Of a stretch of 64,000 nucleotides of DNA, positions 11,600 through 22,806 are shown in pieces. The stretch spans positions 88,377,407 to 88,441,406 of the forward strand of contig CM031611.1 in assembly GCA_018398815.1 (NCBI GenBank). The letters run 5' to 3'. The position numbers and the translations under genes were made by a program. Numbering within the stretch: position 1 is the stretch's first letter; each line of letters opens with the position of its first letter. This stretch comes from Conus ventricosus. Its lineage: Eukaryota; Mollusca; Gastropoda; Neogastropoda; Conidae. The notes beneath the pieces are model-generated. The model did not search any database. It saw only the letters and a program-made list of their open reading frames with translations, and was not told the DNA's origin.

Positions 11600-11818
11600 A
11601 AAAAATAATTAAAATAATCATAATACGAAAGGCTGTCTATGTGCTTTTTAATCAAATAATCTTTTGTTGTTAAAGCTAAAAATAAGGTTGCAACTAGTTT
11701 TGGCGAATCTTCTATCTCCCCATGTTGGGCGTTTTATTCCTAACAAACATTTTGCAAGGGTTGAATAGACTATAACACCAACGATAGGCACTGCATAATT
11801 AACCAACGTTAAACTCAT
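11600..11818 (-). CDS. About 70-residue Polinton membrane protein, frameshifted, copy A
   Basis: The frame starts MSLTLVNYAVPIVGVIVYS, a membrane-like N-terminus. The frame then differs between copies: copy A stays open through KCLLGIKRPTWG, copy C loses a base before it but keeps the downstream frame MGKIEDSPKLVATLFLALT followed by TKDYLIKKHI. The two versions together suggest one gene of about 70 codons. It is divergently arranged with the plus-strand gene at 11859, 40 bp away. Confidence 0.45.
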
Positions 11819-11858
11819 GGTTTTAAAAGTATTATATTATTTTTTATTGCTTTTTAAA

Positions 11859-12762
11859 ATGGATTGTGACGAACTATTAAAGTGTGAGGAGCAAGCAGAC
11901 TACTTCGTAGGCTACTCAGCAGACCACTGCCATAAAGAAAGATATATACTCTCTGGCCGCGTGTGGAAAAACTAGACAGTATTTAGGCATTGAACTAAGT
12001 ATGAACAGATTCAGCAATTGTCTACATCAGACGTTGAGAAGTACTACGCTAGGTACGAAGCACAACTAGGTCAAAAATGGTTAGATCAGTAGGTCAGACA
12101 ATGATTAATTTATATGCTAAGTTAGTAAGTAAGATGGCTCCGGTTGATTCAGAAGAAGATTTAAAATACGACTTATCACAAGATCCGGTTTTAAACAAGT
12201 CCCTAGAAATCTCTTGCGTGTGACATGTATTACAGATTTGGAACAATGTTATGCCCATTCATCATGGGATTAATTACTTTTAATCATATTAATTTTGATC
12301 AAATTAAATTTAATCGCAATAAAAAAAGAGCGATCAGGAGAAGAAGATTGCAACTCCACAGGACCCTCCAAAGGAGCAGAATGTACCACAAGTGAATGTA
12401 CCACAAGTGAGTAGTGTTACTAAGTTTAAAAGTCCTGGACGTGTTGAGGCTGGGCGTAAACTAGCTGAATGGAACAGACTGCAAAAAGCAAACCAATCAG
12501 CAAAACAAAAATTGTTAGATAGTAATACAACATCGCCGCCAACGCCTCCATCGCAATTAACAACAACACAATCACAATCAAACGATAAGATGTATTATTA
12601 TGTATTGGGAGCTGCTGTTGTTGTTGGGGCGGTTTTTTAGCATACAAATACCTAACGCCATACCTAGCAACAAAGCCGCAAGCCCCCACAGTAAAAGAAG
12701 AAGAACCAGCTTCTGCAAAAAAAGTACAACCTCCTGCAGTAGACCCATTTTCTATGGAATAG
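11859..12762 (+). CDS. Polinton conserved protein with C-terminal membrane anchor, copy A
   Basis: The protein is about 295-300 residues if frameshifts are ignored. The N-terminus reads MDCDELLKCEEQADYF; the middle contains EKYYARYEAQLG, MVRSVGQTMINL and DMYYRFGTMLCPFIMGLI; a Pro/Gln/Ser-rich linker (open frame at 12392-12640, with NVPQVSSVTKFKSPGRVEAG) leads to a membrane segment (MYYYVLGAAVVVGAVF) and a short Pro/Lys-rich tail. Early frame breaks lie near 11925 and 11990. The YYxRYE region with a C-terminal anchor resembles a recurrent uncharacterised Polinton protein, by recollection. It could be a virion membrane or structural protein. It converges on the polymerase gene. Confidence 0.6.
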
Positions 12763-12769
12763 TTTTAAG

Positions 12770-13005
12770 AATTAGATAAAGTACAAGTTAAGAACTAGAT
12801 AAGTAACAAGCTAAGTTAGTTATAGAAAGTACGTTTTAAGTTAAGTGCAAGTAAATTACAAGTTAAGTACAAAAAAATAAGTTCTTGTTTTAAGTTCTAG
12901 TTATGTTCTTAAGTAAGTACTAGTTAAGTTCTAAAGTAAGTTCTTGTTAAGTTCTTAAGTAAGTTTCTTGTTAGGTTATTAATTTTAAATACAAGCCAAG
13001 TCATT
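12770..13005. repeat. Periodic AAGTT/AAGTA spacer between convergent genes, copy A
   Basis: About 235 bp are built from variants of AAGTTAAGTAC, AAGTTCTTGTT and AAGTAAGTACTAG, repeating at roughly 10-14 bp with alternating AAGT/TTCTTG/CTAG words. It fills the space between the end of the plus-strand gene and the end of the polymerase gene. The same tract is at 51655-51885. Confidence 0.8.
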
Positions 13006-13009
13006 CAAG

Positions 13010-16000
13010 TTAATCTCTTAAAGTTCTCCAATGCCCTACAGCATATGCAAGCTCAGAATTAACGTAAATTCTCTTGTTATTGTTAGAGGCTAGTGATTTC
13101 TTATTAACTGCAGTTGTGTTTACTTGATGAAGAGTAGAGCGCAGATTAACATTTGTGTGATAAAATACTTTGTTTTCAAAGAGAGCTTGCTTGTAGTTAT
13201 CGTGAGTTATATTTTTTTTGACAACTCTTTACTTATGCCTTTAGCTTTTTTCATTACAGAAGTCTGGCTGGCAACGCTGTACATCTTTGACCGCAAACCA
13301 ACATATTCTTTGATAACTGTCCCATTAAGTTCATCCTTCATCTTTCCAATTACTTTCTTGTTCACAGTTGAATGCAAAGGACTGTCTTTGGGATAGTCGC
13401 ATGTGTCGTACCACCCATCAACTCCTTAGCTACTTCTGTTTCTAAATCCTTATAGAAGTCTTCTGTGAGGACGTCTAGAATAAAAGAGTCAGCGTCTGTG
13501 TAAAGGACTCTTGCTTCTGGAAACAGTGGTTTTAAAGTAGTCGTACAGAAATTCTAACATCAATAACTTCGACAACTCTAATACAGTAAAGCCGATAAAC
13601 ACTGGCTTGTCCAACTTAACATCCTTTTTCTTCATCATAATGCCAACCAGGCTGTCGTTAAATCTTCTAAAGTCTTCATATTAGGTTTAGGGGCAAACTT
13701 AATTGCTTGGTTTTCTTTTGTAACTAATTTCACATCTTTACGTTTGTGTGGGTTCTCCATAGTTTTGTCAAAACAGCTGTTGTTCATCAGTTTAAAGAAG
13801 TCTTTTTTCTGAGGCTTTCAGTGGCTTGGGTTCTAAGATCAGTATTCTTCTTGATGTATGGTCTCATAAAGGGCTCTTGGTCAAAAGCAATGATTCTATG
13901 AACAGCAGTCAGCTTTAGCCCGTGTCTTAGGTAAACTGTAACAGTCTGTAATGACAAACATACTTAGTTTTGTGGCGAAGATTAGGCACAAGTTTAGGCG
14001 GTTCTGTGGGGGCCATCTTTAAGCTTCTGCGGCTAAGGGGTAATCGTTGTGGAGGTCATGCAGTTCATAAGGATATTCTAAGTCTACTTCTAAGATTAGT
14101 CCTATTGGATTATCAGGCGTAAGCTGTGACAGCATTTCTAACACAATATTGACATCATGAGGCCCTTTTATCATTGTAAAGTTTCTCAGTGGAAGCGGTT
14201 GACTCATGGCCCACCCATACAGATTGTTAGCGTCTAAGTACATTAGATAGTTGGACAGTTTAGTGGGATCATAGTCGTCTAAATATTTGTTGTTGGCTTT
14301 GCAGTAAGGATGTGAGGCCATGCTAATACCTCCCCTTAGACCGTCTTCAATCATCTGGAGTGTGGGTAGATCAGATATAAGTCAATCTGAATTTTTGTAT
14401 GACTTCAAGAAAGCATCCCAAGAAAGGCCAGGGGCAGATATGTAATGTGATGAGTCTAAGCTGTAATGTTTCATGCATGTAGATCTGTAATTCAGAAAGA
14501 CGTCTGCAATAGACACACGTCAGCCAATAAATATTGATCGTGATAGTCGCCCATTGTTTGACAGTGTAATTCTGTCCAGGCTTTCTGTGCGTATTCATAT
14601 TCAGCATCAGTTATGTCTTTGCCTCTAAGACTAGAAAAGAAAGCTCCTTTCGGTGGAAGTGAGTCTTCATCAAACCTATCCCACGAGTTCATGTATTCAT
14701 AAGGATAGACGCCTTTACGCACCAAAGATGGATTGAAGTATTGTTTAGTGATTGGAAAGTCTTGTAGAGATCCTGCTAACTTATTTCCAAACTCCCATCA
14801 GATGTTGAGCAGAGTCATAAAAGGATAAAGAGTCAAGAGTAAAAGCCATGTACTTTTCTGAAGACTGCGCAATTTCAGGTAACCCTCTCATATTCAGAAG
14901 TTCACTGCTTGCATGATGAAATGAGAATCGTAGCCTCGTAAGTTTAAAGAAAGAAGATAGGCAGTTTCCATTTTTTGGGGTCAACCTTAGTTGAAGATTA
15001 CAATTGTTGTGTGCGGTCCCTCTGAATTTTCCAGTAATGTGATCGTGGTCTCTTACTGTCGCGTCTTTACTGTTAGTTCTAAGCCGCATATCCAACAGAG
15101 AGTAGATGAGTCATAGCGTTCTTGGTTTTCAGGAGTCATAACAATGTCTGAAAGATTTAGTTGGTTGGAGTAGTAATTACGAAGTTGTTTCATCTGCTCT
15201 AAAAATCTACTAGCTGTGTTAGGACCTCTGTAAATCTCAGGTGTTGTGTGGTGACCGTCTGACCTAACAACAATAAACGCATAAGAACAGATCTGATGGT
15301 GGGTTAATAAGGTTGTTTTTTGTTCTTGCTGTTGTGGGCCGTAGTACTGCGGCAAGATTGATTCAAAGTCAGCATAAACTACGTATGGGCTCATTTGCAT
15401 TTTGTGTAAATTCTTAAAGCTAACTTTAGACCCTGGTTTAGGTGTGAGGAGTTTGGTTCACAGTCTACAAAACTTTTACAATGTTTCTTATGACTGGCAG
15501 CTGCTTCTATAGTTGGGATTCTAACCAAACATCTTCTACAAAGCCCTTGCTTAGCATGATCCTTTGATGTAAAAACCATAAGTCTGCTTATTGTTCTAAT
15601 TAATACATAATGGCTATTTGTACTATCTGTAAACAGTATCAAGTCTACAAGTTTGTTAAGTGAATCGCCTAAAGTAGGAGCATTGGGAGAAACCCTTAGA
15701 GGCACTAAATCGGCTTCTACAGACCATTCGTATACGTTTACAGTGATTGGCTTGTTTTGTTCTTCAAACTGAGATATACTTTCTATACTCACTGGAAAGG
15801 TTATGTTATCAAAGTTCAGCTCTTGCTTATATTGTTCATAATTAGAGACTCTTTCTGCGTTCTTTGTAACAGGGTGTAAATGCGCTAAAACGCACCTCAT
15901 AAAACACATGTTGTCAGGATTTTTTATGTTTAAGACTGCTCGTTTTAAAACTAACTCTTTTGGGAGAGGAAGGTGAGAATTGCCAACTATAGGATAGAAC

Positions 16001-16413
16001 TTTGTTTGTTTCAATATAATTTGAAGGACTGTCCCTTCAGACCAGCCAGAACCCCTTAACTTTGCTTCTTCACTTGCATGGTTAAAATGTGTAAGCATGT
16101 AATCAGCCCAGTCAGAGTTAAAGTCGTGATAGCTGATTACTTCTTTCTGTTTAGTTGAAACCCAGACTTCCATGTTAGTATCATCAGGCGTTATATAATC
16201 AATCAGAACGGTTAACAGCACTTTTACTGCCGGGTCAGTTTGAAGAGACTCTGGGATTTTAGAGATAGCATGTGCTACGCTTTCCTGAACGTTCAAGGGG
16301 TTAATGATGTCCATGTCTACTTCACTAAACATATTGCTTAATTGTTTGTTACTACCTTTCACCAGTGCGCTGGCTGGCAGTTTTTCAAACTCAGACACGC
16401 TTGTGATGTTCAT
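13010..16413 (-). CDS. Polinton protein-primed family B DNA polymerase, copy A
   Basis: This replicative polymerase would be about 1130 residues, within the usual Polinton range. In order: an N-terminal region of about 340 residues starting [15 protein letters not shown], Exo I at YVVYADFES (about residue 345), Exo [12 protein letters not shown] (about 625), motif [15 protein letters not shown] (about 720), motif [11 protein letters not shown] (about 875, best seen in copy C), motif C YTDADSF (about 970, near 13480-13510) and KxY-type EYVGLRSKM. The C-terminus is VGHWRTLRD with the stop at 13010. The first 360 codons are open; later frames are broken by indels near 15400, 15080, 14760, 14490, 14370, 14010 and beyond. 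The start is placed at the Met of MNITSV, not the upstream Met at 16476, because the upstream codons look non-coding. Confidence 0.93.
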
Positions 16414-16481
16414 TTTTTTACTCAAATATTTACGTAAATTGAAAAAATAAATGTACATAAAAGTAAGTAAAAACACGCTTT

Positions 16482-16744
16482 TTATTCTTCACCCAAGCGT
16501 TGCAACACTTCAAGACACGTTAACCTTACAATAACACCCGCCAGCATTTTAGCTTTTTCTAAATCACTACAGTCAATGTTCATCACTTTGGTTGCTTCTT
16601 TAAATAGTTCACTATGATCTTTTATTATATTGTTTACATCATTCTCAAACCCAATTCACTAAAATCAATGTTTAACGCTTTCATTGTCTCGTTAAATAGT
16701 TCATTACAATTCTTTAAATCAGATACACTAAGTTCGGCAGCCAT
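16482..16744 (-). CDS. 87-residue Polinton protein with internal duplication, copy A
   Basis: The frame starts MAAELSVSDLKNCNELFNET and ends CLEVLQRLGEE. Two halves resemble each other: NELFNETMKALNIDFSEL and SELFKEATKVMNIDCSDL. One missing base after the first half breaks the frame here; copy C (55355-55618) has its own breaks. It is upstream of the polymerase on the same strand, about 70 bp away. Function unknown. Confidence 0.5.
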
Positions 16745-16816
16745 TTTTAATCTAAAATAAATTAAAAAAATAATTGTAATTCAACTGTTATTTATAGTCT
16801 TTTCTAATCGTAAAAC

Positions 16817-17101
16817 CTAATCTTCATTAAAGTGAATAGTTACTCCTTCAGGGTGGTAGAAACAGTCACATTAACATCTTTAGAAGCCATATAATCAAAT
16901 AAAATGGCAGCCAATTTTTTTGCCGTTGTGGCCAAGAATCTGGTATTTCACTGATGGCCTTCTTCACGCTTGTTTGTATATTTATGTGAATAAAAAGATC
17001 AGTAATTGATTGTTCAAACCTGCACCTTAACCTTTCTCTATAGCCTTCCAATTCAACGTGTGAAGTATATTAGTAAGCTTTATAACTTCTTCGGCCTTCA
17101 T
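16817..17101 (-). CDS. Stand-alone paralogue of the polymerase N-terminal region, copy A
   Basis: The reading frame of about 94 codons starts MKAEEVIKLTNILHTLNW and ends at 16817, with two frame breaks (near 17030 and 16905). Its central part, TSVKKAISEIPDSW, then LFDYMASKDVNVTVSTTLKE, aligns with polymerase residues reading [14 protein letters not shown], then [20 protein letters not shown], with the same spacing and order. The conserved pattern is SV-x3-AIS-x-IP-x-S ... DY ... D-x-N ... VST-x-KE. It is the outermost gene at the right end of the element. A role in polymerase priming or regulation would be speculation. Confidence 0.6.
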
Positions 17102-17154
17102 TTTTAAACCAGAATAAAATTATAAATTAAAAAAATTAATTAATTAGTTTCTCC

Positions 17155-17350
17155 CTCTCCCTCATCTCTCTGTGTGTCTCTCTCTCACACACACACACAC
17201 GTATGCACGCACACACCCGCTTTAATGCATAAACGCAAGCGCACACACAGATGCATAGGTGCAAACAAAACACATGAACGCACGCGCGCTCACACACACA
17301 CAGACAGACACACACACACACAAACAAACGCAGACACACAGGCACACACG
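17155..17350. repeat. CA-rich microsatellite at the Polinton right edge, copy A
   Basis: The stretch is a short CT-rich lead followed by degenerate CA repeats with GCAC and CAGA interruptions. The same sequence is at 56030-56225, so it belongs to the duplicated locus. Confidence 0.85.
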
Positions 17351-17869
17351 AGAATCATTCACACAATAGACAGGGCGGTGCTTGCAGGGGAGTTGAAAGG
17401 TGATTTTTGTGGTTCACACTTGAATCGCGTAAATTCGAGACAGCCACCAAAAGCACTTATCAGAGTCCTGAATATTGATCACAGGATCTGTTTCAGTTCT
17501 ATTGGCAGCCACCTGAAAAGGCAGCCTTTGTAAGTGAAGCGGGTGTAAACACAGCTCCAGCCGGTCGGACGAAGGGAAACTGCACACACGATCGATAGCC
17601 AAGCGTTTTGCAAAACCGTTACTATTCTTAGGCCCACGTCATGTGTTTGTGGCGTTCACTGAGAGGCTTGCAGGGTAGTTGTCGGAGGTAGCACAGCTCA
17701 AGTCAGTCGGCGGTTATGCATAACCGTTACTATTTTAAGCCCCCGTTATGTGTTTGTGGCATTCACTGAGAGGCTTGCAGGGTAGTTGTCGGAGGTAGAC
17801 TGAGAGGTTGTTCCAATAGTCTCCAAATTCACGCCATCTGCAAGACCTGAGATTTTTTTTTGAAAATTA
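17351..17869. other. Right flank of the Polinton in contig A, with a 106-bp tandem duplication
   Basis: There is no supported gene. A unit beginning AACCGTTACTATT and ending TTGTCGGAGGTAG occurs at 17612-17691 and again at 17718-17799. The block matches 56226-56740 until the contig ends at the gap. Confidence 0.75.
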
Positions 17870-18869
17870 NNNNNNNNNNNNNNNNNNNNNNNNNNNNNNN
17901 NNNNNNNNNNNNNNNNNNNNNNNNNNNNNNNNNNNNNNNNNNNNNNNNNNNNNNNNNNNNNNNNNNNNNNNNNNNNNNNNNNNNNNNNNNNNNNNNNNNN
18001 NNNNNNNNNNNNNNNNNNNNNNNNNNNNNNNNNNNNNNNNNNNNNNNNNNNNNNNNNNNNNNNNNNNNNNNNNNNNNNNNNNNNNNNNNNNNNNNNNNNN
18101 NNNNNNNNNNNNNNNNNNNNNNNNNNNNNNNNNNNNNNNNNNNNNNNNNNNNNNNNNNNNNNNNNNNNNNNNNNNNNNNNNNNNNNNNNNNNNNNNNNNN
18201 NNNNNNNNNNNNNNNNNNNNNNNNNNNNNNNNNNNNNNNNNNNNNNNNNNNNNNNNNNNNNNNNNNNNNNNNNNNNNNNNNNNNNNNNNNNNNNNNNNNN
18301 NNNNNNNNNNNNNNNNNNNNNNNNNNNNNNNNNNNNNNNNNNNNNNNNNNNNNNNNNNNNNNNNNNNNNNNNNNNNNNNNNNNNNNNNNNNNNNNNNNNN
18401 NNNNNNNNNNNNNNNNNNNNNNNNNNNNNNNNNNNNNNNNNNNNNNNNNNNNNNNNNNNNNNNNNNNNNNNNNNNNNNNNNNNNNNNNNNNNNNNNNNNN
18501 NNNNNNNNNNNNNNNNNNNNNNNNNNNNNNNNNNNNNNNNNNNNNNNNNNNNNNNNNNNNNNNNNNNNNNNNNNNNNNNNNNNNNNNNNNNNNNNNNNNN
18601 NNNNNNNNNNNNNNNNNNNNNNNNNNNNNNNNNNNNNNNNNNNNNNNNNNNNNNNNNNNNNNNNNNNNNNNNNNNNNNNNNNNNNNNNNNNNNNNNNNNN
18701 NNNNNNNNNNNNNNNNNNNNNNNNNNNNNNNNNNNNNNNNNNNNNNNNNNNNNNNNNNNNNNNNNNNNNNNNNNNNNNNNNNNNNNNNNNNNNNNNNNNN
18801 NNNNNNNNNNNNNNNNNNNNNNNNNNNNNNNNNNNNNNNNNNNNNNNNNNNNNNNNNNNNNNNNNNNNN
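17870..18869. other. Assembly gap of exactly 1000 N
   Basis: The run of N is exactly 1000 bases, a conventional placeholder length, so the real distance and even adjacency of the flanking contigs are unknown. Confidence 0.99.
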
Positions 18870-20098
<1,229 letters not shown>

Positions 20099-20099
20099 C

Positions 20100-21293
20100 A
20101 TCAACTGTACCACCCTGAAACTCATCACATCACTGTCTTTTACACGACAGGTACTGTTCTTGTACAGGGAACCTGTGCAAGAAATGGCTGCGGTATGAGT
20201 TCGAATCACTAATCCAGGTGATTCGAACAATCTTCTCATTGACCCGCCAGGTTCCCATCCCAACCTCAACAAGGCTGTATGCGACAACCTGTCTGACCTT
20301 CCCTCCTTCCCCTGAAGACGCTCCCTTCTGGTGCCCTCTCTGCACAGGACATCCCGCCTCCCATGGACCTCCTCATCTCCCAGATTGCATTTGCTGACCA
20401 GCCCAACCCCATCCCTCCAGCCAGCTCTGATACCACTCCGTCCCAATCCACATCCTCGCCATGCACAAAGCCTGCCCCTACGGTCCCGCCAAAGTCGCCC
20501 GAGGGAAACATGCACACACAGTTCACCCCAGCACTCACCACAAATACTCCACATATTTCAAACAAAGCAGAAACGAAGCTCTTCTCAGTCAAAACATGAG
20601 CATGCAAACACCCAAACGAACAAAACCAACCACCTGCCCACTCCGTTGTGAAAACACCAAGCCCACCCTCTCATACAAGCAACACAAAAGCGGAACGCAG
20701 CTTGCGTCCTCAAAAATCAAGCAAACCACCACGCCATTCCTCGGCCTACAAATGTAAACCCACCCAGTACACAACCTCAAAGAAAAGGTCAACACTCTGG
20801 TCAAAACTATTGTCAAAGGTCAAAACTCTTGCACTCTCTCACCCACATGTATTCGCCGATTAGAAGCAGAAACAATCACCTGAAATCTGAACACAAACCC
20901 TCAAACAAACTCAGTTTATCCCTCACCCAACCAAAACCAAACCACACCATCTGGCAGCCATATGATTCTGCTCTGTCCGCCTTCCCCACCCCCAAAAGTT
21001 CTCCATGCTGCTCCACTTTTAATGAAAATGGGGAGCATGAGGTTCAGAACGACTCAGAAACGCCCACACACTCTGATCAAGCCACAATGCAGACACAGTC
21101 TACCATTTACAAATATCCCACAGTCCAAACAAACCCAGCAATATCATCTCAGATAAAGACACTAACTGCTCAGACCACTGACACAACGGGGCGAAAACAG
21201 TCCACAACAGAAACCACCACCCAGGAACAACAAAAACACACAGTCAAGACAGTGGTTATTGATTGCAACTCAAAACAGTCAGGGTCAGACTAG
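20100..21293 (+). pseudogene. Probable LINE ORF1 remnant
   Basis: Plus-strand frames show HHITVFYTTGTVLVQGT (19919-20212) and, about 110 bp downstream in shifted frames, PEDAPFWCPLC, which resembles the Cys pair of a PHD or zinc-ribbon finger found in some LINE ORF1 proteins. A Pro/Thr/Ser/Gln-rich tail follows (20363-20599 and 20829-21293). No frame runs through. The assignment rests on these two motifs and on the endonuclease and RT downstream. Confidence 0.4.
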
Positions 21294-22267
21294 CACAACA
21301 ACACATTATCACACCCGTCAGCTTCTTGCACAATACGGGTTGACACTGATTATCTCAAATGTCATTAGAGAGACTCGGCCATACGTAACATTACCCCAGC
21401 CTCTTTTTTTACAAAGGTAAGACCCAAAATCATCAGTGTTCCAGGTCTCACTGTTGAGTCTTTTTCATTGGCTTAAACACATTCCACGCAACAACAACAC
21501 ACAGCAATCATATTTACACATTGGACTAAACCGTGCTTAACATTACATAAATTTCCACGGAAAACACATGGACACAGCTGATCAAAAACATCAAACATTT
21601 TTTCCCCTCAGGCTAGACTATTGGCTTCCTCCATCATCCCCCAAGGGGACAGCCCCCTCTCAAAAAGACCGTCCACCTCTCCAACTTGCCCCTCACACAG
21701 TGTGTGCCAGAAAAAAAACACTGTATATCCCGACCACACCTCCATTTTCATCACCAAAAGCGGAGCCCCACGCAAGGACATTTTAACTGATCCCCTCCAC
21801 CCCAGCCCAAAGGCACAGACAGGTTGGCGTACAGCCTCAAATACGCCGCCCCAAAAATTTACTGCAGACAACTCTGCTGAGGACGCCCATTAGAAGACCA
21901 TGTGGCGAGAGCTGGATGCAGTCCTCGCACCCCCGCCCTCCAGCTACGATATGAACACCAAAGAGACACTGGTCTCACTTGGTTTTTCATTACACGCAGC
22001 CCTCAGACCTCCATCCTGCCCACAGTTCTGCAGCCATCTACAATGCCTGGAACAACAGGTGGGTCTTTTTCCCATCCTCCCCCCCTGGAACCCGACATCC
22101 AGCTACCCTGTCTCATCCTTGACAACCCGGCGTCCAGCTACCACCCGGGCATCCCCGGCGACCCGACATCCCCCTTTATCTTCCACCTCTGGCGACCCGA
22201 CTTTCAACTTCCCATATTCTGCCTCGCCCTACAATGTGTGTGTTCTAGAGACTCAAGTGTGAGCATA
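21294..22267. other. Pro/Thr-coding low-complexity DNA without a recognised gene
   Basis: Open frames at 21568-21893 and 21900-22262 are Pro-, Ser- and Thr-rich through C-rich composition and show no domain. They may be the continuation of ORF1 or chance. Confidence 0.3.
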
Positions 22268-22348
22268 TCCACAGTGTGTGTGTGTGGTGTGTGTTGGGTG
22301 TGTGTGTGTGTGTGTGTGTGTTATGTGTGTGTGTGTGTGTATGTGTGG

Positions 22349-22379
<31 letters not shown>

Positions 22380-22446
22380 GGGTGTGTGTGCGTGCGTGTG
22401 TGTTCTGTGTGTGTGAATGCGGGTGCGTGCGCGCGTGCGTGTGTGG

Positions 22447-22496
<50 letters not shown>

Positions 22497-22640
22497 GTGG
22501 TGTGTGTGTGTGTAAAAGCGCGCGTGCGTGTGGGTGTGTGTGTGTGTGTGTGTGTGTGTGGGGTGTGTGTGTGGTGTTTGTGTGTGTGTGAGCGTGTGTA
22601 TAAGTGTGTGTGTGCGATAGTGTGTGTGTGTGCGCCGCGC
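22268..22640. repeat. (GT)n microsatellite, degenerate
   Basis: About 370 bp of GT repeats with GCGT and GGGT interruptions. The long frames encoded by it (His/Thr or Cys/Val repeats) are artefacts of the repeat. Confidence 0.97.
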
Positions 22641-22749
22641 GCGTGAATACAAGCGCGCGTACGCGCATCGTGGAGCTCAAATTTATATGCAACCTCCACT
22701 ATGTTAATACAAGTTTCTACAAGTTTAAATACCCATCCCCTAAACACTC

Positions 22750-22767
22750 CCCCCCCCCCCCCCCCCC

Positions 22768-22806
<39 letters not shown>
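22750..22806. repeat. Poly-C tract
   Basis: A nearly pure run of C of more than 50 bases with one A. Length in such a run is unreliable. Confidence 0.95.

Larger units (their letters stand above)
1..17150. mobile_element. Polinton/Maverick transposon, copy A (right part, interrupted by an LTR element)
   Basis: This copy is recognised from its integrase (10049-10892), protein-primed family B polymerase (13010-16413) and element-specific small genes. It runs off the left edge of the window and is split by the LTR retrotransposon at 669-9994. The right limit is placed near 17150, where A/T-rich element DNA gives way to CA-rich flank; I could not identify a terminal inverted repeat, so this edge is approximate. 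Gene content and order match copy C at 39228-56030 throughout, including the nested insertion. Confidence 0.88.

Noticed and set aside
17136..17345. Polinton terminal inverted repeat in the CA-rich right edge
   Set aside because: I found no reverse-complement partner at the left side of copy C; the left end may be in the gap, so no claim is made.
22245..22747. Long His/Thr- and Cys/Val-rich open frames on both strands
   Set aside because: They are direct translations of the (GT)n array at 22268-22640.
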